Assembly: GCF_003075525.1 (NCBI RefSeq)
Contig: NZ_QDDR01000001.1
Span: 186,001-250,000 of the forward strand
Direction of reading: 5' to 3'
Origin: Pararhodobacter aggregans
Lineage (GTDB): Bacteria; Pseudomonadota; Alphaproteobacteria; Rhodobacterales; Rhodobacteraceae
Length of the DNA: 64,000 nt
Shown here: positions 59,141 to 64,000 of the stretch, in pieces
Numbering within the stretch: position 1 is the stretch's first letter
Layout of the letters: each line of letters opens with the position of its first letter
Translations under genes and position numbers: made by a program
The notes under the pieces: model-generated
Told to the model about the DNA's origin: nothing
Databases searched by the model: none
Seen by the model: only the letters and a program-made list of their open reading frames with translations

Positions 59141-60111
59141 TTCGAGGACGAGGTGGCGAATTGCGTGCCTGCCTTGTCGCCGCCCTTGCCCCAGTCGCGC
59201 TTGACGCCCAGCAGCTTGACGATGACCGCGGCGACATAGATCGACGACCAGGTGCCGACGAAAATGCCCCAGATCATGGCGAAGACGAAGCCGCGGAGCA
59301 CGTCGCCGCCCAGCACGAAGAGCGCGATGAGCGCGATCAGCGTGGTGAACGAGGTCATCAGGGTCCGGGTCAGCGTCTCGTTCAGGGACAGGTTCATCAC
59401 GTCCAGAACCGGGCGCTGCTTATACTTGATGAGGTTCTCGCGCATCCGGTCGAAGACCACCACCGTATCGTTCAGCGAATAGCCGACGATGGTCAGAAGC
59501 GCGGCGATGATCGCGAGGTCAAAGCGCAGCTGCAGGATCACGAAGACGCCGATGGTCAGGATCAGGTCATGGACCAGCGCCGCCACCGCGCCCAGCGCGA
59601 ATTGCCATTCGAACCGCAGCCAGATGTAGATCAGCACCGCCCCCAGCGCGGCCAGCACGGCCAGGATCGCCTCCTGCACCAACTCGCCCGAGACCTTGGG
59701 CCCGACCGATTCGACCGAGGCGAAGGTGATCGAGGGATCGACGCCCTGCAACGCGCTCTGCACCTGGGCCAGCACCGCGGGCGAGACGGCCTCGCCGTCG
59801 TCCGGCGCCTGGATGCGCATGCTCGCCACATGCTGGTCGTCGCGGAAGCTCGGGTCATAGACCTCGGTGATGGCGATGTCGCCCAGGTTCAGGGGCGCCA
59901 GGGCCTCGCGGTAGGCGCCGACATCGACCGGCTGGGTGGCTTCCGTGCGGATCGTGGTGCCGCCGCGGAAGTCGATGCCGAAGTTCAGGCCGATGGCGAA
60001 GAAGACGGCGATGGAGGCGGCGATCAACACCATCGACAGGCCGAAGGTGTATTTCCACGGCCCCATGAAGTTGATGTCGGTGTCGTCGGGAACGATTTTC
60101 AGCCGATACAT
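59137..60111 (-). CDS. secF: Protein translocase subunit SecF
   Basis: A 324-aa inner-membrane protein with six helices: YTFGLSMVLIAASIAVFFAIGLNFGIDFRGGTTI (first helix and the DFRGGT motif), the periplasmic domain, then GYSLNDTVVVFDRMRENL and ALFVLGGDVLRGFVFAMIWGIFVGTWSSIYVAA. With SecD it uses the proton gradient to pull exported proteins through SecYEG. It is the third gene of the operon, 13 bp after secD. Confidence 0.97.
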   Translation of the reverse strand: MYRLKIVPDDTDINFMGPWKYTFGLSMVLIAASIAVFFAIGLNFGIDFRGGTTIRTEATQPVDVGAYREALAPLNLGDIAITEVYDPSFRDDQHVASMRIQAPDDGEAVSPAVLAQVQSALQGVDPSITFASVESVGPKVSGELVQEAILAVLAALGAVLIYIWLRFEWQFALGAVAALVHDLILTIGVFVILQLRFDLAIIAALLTIVGYSLNDTVVVFDRMRENLIKYKQRPVLDVMNLSLNETLTRTLMTSFTTLIALIALFVLGGDVLRGFVFAMIWGIFVGTWSSIYVAAVIVKLLGVKRDWGKGGDKAGTQFATSSSK

Positions 60112-60124
60112 TCTGTGTCGCTCC

Positions 60125-61789
60125 TCAGAGGTTCAGCGTCTTGGGACGGCGGCGTTCGAACCACCAGACGATGATCAGCCGCGTGACGAAGATCGCCGAG
60201 AAGACCGAGGTGACGATGCCCAGGCCCAGGGTGATGGCGAAGCCCCGCACCGGGCCCGAGCCCAGCGCATAGAGGATCGCCGCGGTCATGAAGGTGGTGA
60301 TGTTGGCATCGAGGATCGCCGACATGGCCCGCTCGTAGCCCAGTTCGATGGCCCGGGCGGGACCGCGCGCGGTGCGCAATTCCTCGCGGATCCGTTCGAA
60401 AATCAGCACGTTGGCGTCCACGGCCATACCGATGGTCAGCACGATGCCGGCGATGCCGGGCAGGGTCAACGTGCCGCCGATCAGCGACAGGATGGCGAAG
60501 ATCATCGCCACGTTCATCATCAGCGCGACATTGGCGATCCAGCCGTAGAAGCCGTAGCTCAGCCCCATGTAGAGGAGCACCGCCGCCATGGCGACGACCG
60601 CGGCGACCTTGCCGGCATCGACGCTGTCCTGGCCCAGTTCCGGCCCGATGGTGCGCTGTTCCAGCACCTGGATCGAGGCGGGCAGGGCGCCCGCGCGCAG
60701 CAGGATGGCCAGCTGCGTCGATTCCTCGATGGTGAAGCGGCCGGTGATGATGCCCGACCCGCCGGGAATGGCGCTCTGGATCACCGGGGCCGAGATCACC
60801 TCGTTGTCCAGCACGATGGCGAAGGGATTGCCGATGTTCTCGGCGGTGTAGAGGCCGAAGGCGCGCGCGCCCGCCGGGTTGAAGCGGAAGCTCACCGCCG
60901 GGCGGCCGTTCTGGTCGAAGGTCGGCTGCGCGTCGGTCAGCTGCTCGCCCGAGACGACGGCGGTCTGTTCGAGGACGTAATAGACGCCCTGTTCATTCAT
61001 TGCCGGATAGACCACCTGACGCGGGCCCGGGGCCTCGTTGCCATTGGAGGTGGTGCGCACGACCGGATGGAAGGTCAGCCGCGCGGTGCGGCCGATCAGG
61101 TCGAGGATCTCGTCCGCCGAGCCCACGCCCGGCACCTGGATCAGCACGCGGTCGGCGCCCTGACGCAGGATGGTCGGCTCCCGCGTGCCGGCCTCGTCGA
61201 CGCGGCGGCGGATGATCTCCAGCGACTGGCGCATGGTGCGGTCATCGGTCGCCAGACGCTCGGCCTCGGAAAGGGTGACGATGATCTGGCCGTTGTCCTC
61301 GTGGATGTCGAGGTCCTGCTGGCCGATCCCGGTCAGGGTCTGCATCGGCTGCGAGAGGGTGCGCACGACCTCGAGGGCGCGCTGCATCCCCTCGGCATTG
61401 CCGATGGCGACGCGCAGGACGCCCGGATCGTCCGAGGGCATGCGGCGGACGCCGCCCACCGTGGCGCGCTCGGTCCTGAGCAGGTCGCGGACCTCGGGCC
61501 AGAGGGCATCGATGCGGTCGGCATAGACATCCGAGACCCGGACCTCGACCAGCAGATGCGCCCCGCCCCGCAGGTCGAGGCCCAGATTGATCGTGTCCGA
61601 AGGCAGCCAGTCGGGCCACAGCGCCCGCTCGGCCTGAAGTTCGGGCGTGTCGTTCCCCGCGGCGATCTGGGCCACGGCGTCGTTATGGCGCTCGACACGG
61701 TCGTAAAACAGGTTGGGCGCGGAGAACACCACGGCGGCGAGGCAGATCAGGATGACCAGCGCGCGCTTCCAGAGCGAGAATTGCAGCAT
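60125..61789 (-). CDS. secD: Protein translocase subunit SecD
   Basis: A 554-aa inner-membrane protein: first helix LVILICLAAVVFSAPNL, the NLGLDLRGGAHLLVEV motif, a large periplasmic domain (RVDEAGTREPTILRQGADRVLIQVPG) and five membrane helices at the C-terminus (GMAVDANVLIFERIREEL, with conserved AVDANVLIFER). It forms the SecDF complex with the next gene and is part of yajC-secD-secF. Confidence 0.97.
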   Translation of the reverse strand: MLQFSLWKRALVILICLAAVVFSAPNLFYDRVERHNDAVAQIAAGNDTPELQAERALWPDWLPSDTINLGLDLRGGAHLLVEVRVSDVYADRIDALWPEVRDLLRTERATVGGVRRMPSDDPGVLRVAIGNAEGMQRALEVVRTLSQPMQTLTGIGQQDLDIHEDNGQIIVTLSEAERLATDDRTMRQSLEIIRRRVDEAGTREPTILRQGADRVLIQVPGVGSADEILDLIGRTARLTFHPVVRTTSNGNEAPGPRQVVYPAMNEQGVYYVLEQTAVVSGEQLTDAQPTFDQNGRPAVSFRFNPAGARAFGLYTAENIGNPFAIVLDNEVISAPVIQSAIPGGSGIITGRFTIEESTQLAILLRAGALPASIQVLEQRTIGPELGQDSVDAGKVAAVVAMAAVLLYMGLSYGFYGWIANVALMMNVAMIFAILSLIGGTLTLPGIAGIVLTIGMAVDANVLIFERIREELRTARGPARAIELGYERAMSAILDANITTFMTAAILYALGSGPVRGFAITLGLGIVTSVFSAIFVTRLIIVWWFERRRPKTLNL

Positions 61790-61852
61790 GGGGGAACCTT
61801 GCGTGGAGGTCCGCCCGCAGCCTCGCCGCGGGCAGGATCCGGAGCGGCGGGC

Positions 61853-62185
61853 TTAGTCGGCCGTGGCGGGCTCGGTCTTCGACAGGACGCTGGTCACGGT
61901 CGAGCGGACGACGCGGACCTTGACGCCCTCGGCGATCTCGACCTCGATCTCGCCGTCTTCCTTGACCTTCGAGACCTTGCCGATCAGGCCGCCCGCGGTG
62001 ATCACCTGGTCACCCCGGCGCAGGCCTTCGACCATCGCACGGTGCTGCTTCATTTTTTTCTGCTGCGGGCGGATCAGCAGCATCCACATGATCAGGAAGA
62101 TCAGCGCGAAGGGAATGATCTGCGTGGCGAGACCGGCAACGCCGGCATCGCCGGCGGTCTGCGCGAAGGCGGGGGTGATGAACAT
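61853..62185 (-). CDS. yajC: Preprotein translocase subunit YajC
   Basis: A 110-aa single-helix membrane protein: FALIFLIMWMLLIRPQQKKMKQHRAMVEGLRRGDQVITAGGLIGKV (described by its ends) is the family signature. It joins the SecDF complex. The chosen start follows GAGGAG by 5-6 bases; the longer frame lacks one. It is first in the yajC-secD-secF-DUF498 operon, 63 bp before secD. Confidence 0.95.
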   Translation of the reverse strand: MFITPAFAQTAGDAGVAGLATQIIPFALIFLIMWMLLIRPQQKKMKQHRAMVEGLRRGDQVITAGGLIGKVSKVKEDGEIEVEIAEGVKVRVVRSTVTSVLSKTEPATAD

Positions 62186-62359
62186 GAGGCTCCTCAGGTG
62201 GGGACGGGACCGGAGAGGCCCGTCAGATCTGGCGCGCACCCTATATGGGGGCCGGTGCGAGTTCAAGCGAGAGGGCAGGGCGCAGAAACCGCCCCGTTCC
62301 GGCGGTTTTTCGCAGTGCAGGCCGGGTCATGCGGGGGCAAGCCCGGAGACGGCAAAGAG

Positions 62360-62638
62360 CGGGGGGCCAGCCCCCCGCACCCCCCGCCAAAGGGGACCCT
62401 CGGGCCCCCTTTGGAAACCCCCGAGGATATTTGGAGAACAAAGATGCAAGTTAAGAGCGCGTTAAGTCGCCTTCTTTGCGCTCCAAATATCCTCGGGGGG
62501 TGAATTGGCCGTCAGGCCAAGAGGGGGGCAGACGGCCCCCCTTCTTCGGCGCGGCAACGCCGCGCCGCTGCTTGCTCCCCGTTTCGTCTTTTGGAGCCAC
62601 GGCGTCGGAGGTGTCGCGGCCGAGGGTGCACCCCCTCT
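62360..62638. repeat. Dispersed multi-hairpin element, copy E
   Basis: The element lies in the 453-bp gap between gpsA and yajC. Over its first 200 bp it is almost identical to copy A (about ten differences by eye), including the centre GATGCAAGTTAAGAGCGCGT. Its right third diverges (TTGCTCCCCGTTTCGTCTTTTGG) and ends GAGGGTGCACCCCCTC at the gpsA stop codon. The remaining 175 bp towards yajC shows nothing recognisable apart from a GC-rich CCGGCGGTT stretch. Confidence 0.85.
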
Positions 62639-63610
62639 TCAGCCGCGTTCGTGCCGCAGGGGGCGCGACAGGAGCAGGTCCTTGGCCTCATCCAGTGACA
62701 CCTGGCCCTTGAGCAGCGCCGAGACCATGCAGGTCACCGGCAGCGTGTCGGAATCGCCGTCTGCCGCCAGCGCATGCGCGGTCATCACGCCCTCGACCGT
62801 CTGCGCGCCGTCCGGCAGTTCGCCACGGCCGATCGCCTGGCCGTGGCGGAAGTTGCGGGATTTCTCGGAGGTGCAGGTCAGCACCAGATCGCCGAAGCCC
62901 GAGAGTCCGGCCAGCGTCTCGGGCAGGGCGCCCCGGCTCTCGGCCAGGCGCTGGATCTCGGCGAAGCCGCGGGTCATCAGCGCCGCGCGGGCGCTTTCAC
63001 CGAAGCCCGCGCCCAGCACCACCCCCGCGGCGATGGCGATCACGTTCTTCAGCGCGCCGCCCAGCTGCGCCCCCAGCGCGTCCTCGGTCAGGTAGAGGCG
63101 CAGGTCGGGCGTGGCGAGTTCGGCCTGCAGCGCCTCGCCGCCCCGATGCGCGGTGGCGAGCGTCAGCGCGGTGGGTTTGCCCAGGGCGATGTCCACCGCG
63201 AAGCTGGGGCCGGTCAGCACCGCGGTCCGCGCGCCGGGGATCGCCTGTTCCAGCACCTCGGTCGGCAGGAGGCCACTGCCCAGTTCCACCCCCTTGCAGC
63301 AGGCGACCAGTGTGCGGCCGGCCAGCGCCCCGGCCTGCGTCTCGGCGAGCCGGCGCAGGGTCTGGGTGGGGACGGCGAGCAGCAGGATCGGCGCGGCGGC
63401 GGCCTCGGCCACGGCGGCGGTCGGTCTGAGGCTGGGCGGCAGCGGCACGCCGGGCAGGCGGGCGGCGTTCTCGCCCGTCGTCCGCATCCGGTCCACCTGT
63501 GCCTCGTCGCGGGCGTAGAGCGACACGCGTCTGCCCGCCCGTGCCAGTGTGATCGCAAGCGCCGTTCCGAAGGCGCCAGCGCCCAGAACCCCGATCTCGG
63601 GCCGTTCCAT
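62639..63610 (-). CDS. gpsA: Glycerol-3-phosphate dehydrogenase [NAD(P)+]
   Basis: A 323-aa enzyme reducing dihydroxyacetone phosphate for phospholipid synthesis. It has the Rossmann motif IGVLGAGAFGTALA (residues 6-19), the catalytic lysine in GALKNVIAIAAG (about residue 188), LSGFGDLVLTCTSEKSRNFRHG, and the C-terminal segment PVTCMVSALLKG. It is divergent from pncB over 84 bp and is followed by element copy E. Confidence 0.96.
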   Translation of the reverse strand: MERPEIGVLGAGAFGTALAITLARAGRRVSLYARDEAQVDRMRTTGENAARLPGVPLPPSLRPTAAVAEAAAAPILLLAVPTQTLRRLAETQAGALAGRTLVACCKGVELGSGLLPTEVLEQAIPGARTAVLTGPSFAVDIALGKPTALTLATAHRGGEALQAELATPDLRLYLTEDALGAQLGGALKNVIAIAAGVVLGAGFGESARAALMTRGFAEIQRLAESRGALPETLAGLSGFGDLVLTCTSEKSRNFRHGQAIGRGELPDGAQTVEGVMTAHALAADGDSDTLPVTCMVSALLKGQVSLDEAKDLLLSRPLRHERG

Positions 63611-63694
63611 GCCGATCCTTTCTGCCCATTCGGGCTTTGCAGCCGAAGCAGCGTGACGTTATGACGGACCGAACCCCGGTTTCAGGACGGTCTC

Positions 63695-64000
63695 ATGGTC
63701 GATATCGCAACCCGCGTCCACAATCACAACTGGAAGATCGATCCGATCGTCCGGTCCCTGATCGACACGGATTTCTACAAGCTACTTATGTGCCAGTCGA
63801 TTTTTCGCAACCGGCCGGACACGCGGGTCACGTTTTCGCTGATCAATCGCACGAAGGATGTGCGCCTGGCCGAGCTGATCGACGAGGGCGAATTGCGCGA
63901 GCAGCTGGACCATGTGCGGGGGCTCAGCCTGACCCGGGGCGAGAGCACCTGGTTGAGGGGCAACACCTTTTACGGCAAGCGGCAGATGTTCCGTTCCGAT
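63695..64000 (+). CDS. pncB: Nicotinate phosphoribosyltransferase (5' end only)
   Basis: The first 102 codons of PncB, which makes nicotinate mononucleotide in the NAD salvage pathway. It starts [22 protein letters not shown] and carries [18 protein letters not shown] and [32 protein letters not shown] (ends given), typical of the family. AGGA lies about 8 bases before the ATG. The rest of the gene is beyond the right edge. Confidence 0.93.
   Translation, partial: MVDIATRVHNHNWKIDPIVRSLIDTDFYKLLMCQSIFRNRPDTRVTFSLINRTKDVRLAELIDEGELREQLDHVRGLSLTRGESTWLRGNTFYGKRQMFRSD

Overview
The window is GC-rich chromosomal DNA from an alphaproteobacterium, almost certainly order Rhodobacterales (Rhodobacter/Rhodovulum/Paracoccus-like). 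Supporting signs are a tatABC locus followed by a DUF815 ATPase, phosphatidylcholine synthase, a type B PutA with a divergent Lrp-type PutR, the DUF484-xerC pair, and yajC-secD-secF followed by an Mth938-domain gene. Genus cannot be fixed from sequence reading alone. Genes are dense, often overlap by 4 bp, and no rRNA, tRNA, CRISPR array, prophage or insertion sequence was recognised.

Layout. 1-6.2 kb: elongation factor P (cut by the left edge) with its lysine ligase EpmA, a short Hsp70-like ATPase, a small HTH regulator with a clear palindromic operator, tatABC, and a DUF815 AAA+ ATPase. 6.2-13 kb: a REP cluster, a DUF1499 protein, an agmatinase-family enzyme, glmU-glmS, a decayed PPOX-family pseudogene, and a DUF3833 lipoprotein overlapping an AlkD-like gene. 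13.3-17.5 kb: a metal-response module resembling Caulobacter bufferin loci. bufA (DUF2282), bufB (DUF692), bufC (DUF2063) and doxX lie on the minus strand, facing away from an ECF sigma factor and its NrsF-type membrane anti-sigma factor. Both divergent units carry the same GTAAC-type promoter with a 16-bp spacer. 17.6-25.3 kb: pirin, rhomboid protease, putA/putR and xseA. 25.3-30.4 kb: purD-recO, uracil-DNA glycosylase, LysE exporter and moaB. 30.4-37.4 kb: an RND efflux adaptor and an unusually long pump, a DsbD-alpha-like secreted protein, YqgE/AlgH and a MarR regulator. 37.7-47.5 kb: ileS, ogt, pcs, two small tandem ORFs, rpiB, xerC-DUF484, transaldolase and priA. 47.5-57.7 kb: small secreted proteins, a methyltransferase, a thioesterase, a HisC-like aminotransferase coupled to a lone form-II CoxL-type molybdoprotein, ornithine decarboxylase with a divergent Lrp regulator, twin DUF3592 membrane proteins and a serine/alanine-glyoxylate aminotransferase. 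57.8-64 kb: ygfZ, the sec accessory operon, gpsA and the start of pncB.

Two families of dispersed non-coding repeats stand out. One is a set of ten short GTAG-footed palindromes (REP-like) in four core types at four loci. The other is a modular element of roughly 260-350 bp made of several nested hairpins. It has four full copies and one half copy, and the same end of every full copy directly abuts the stop codon of a neighbouring gene, suggesting a mobile or amplified 3'-end/terminator element. These repeats and the bufferin module with its paired ECF promoters are the most interesting parts of the window.
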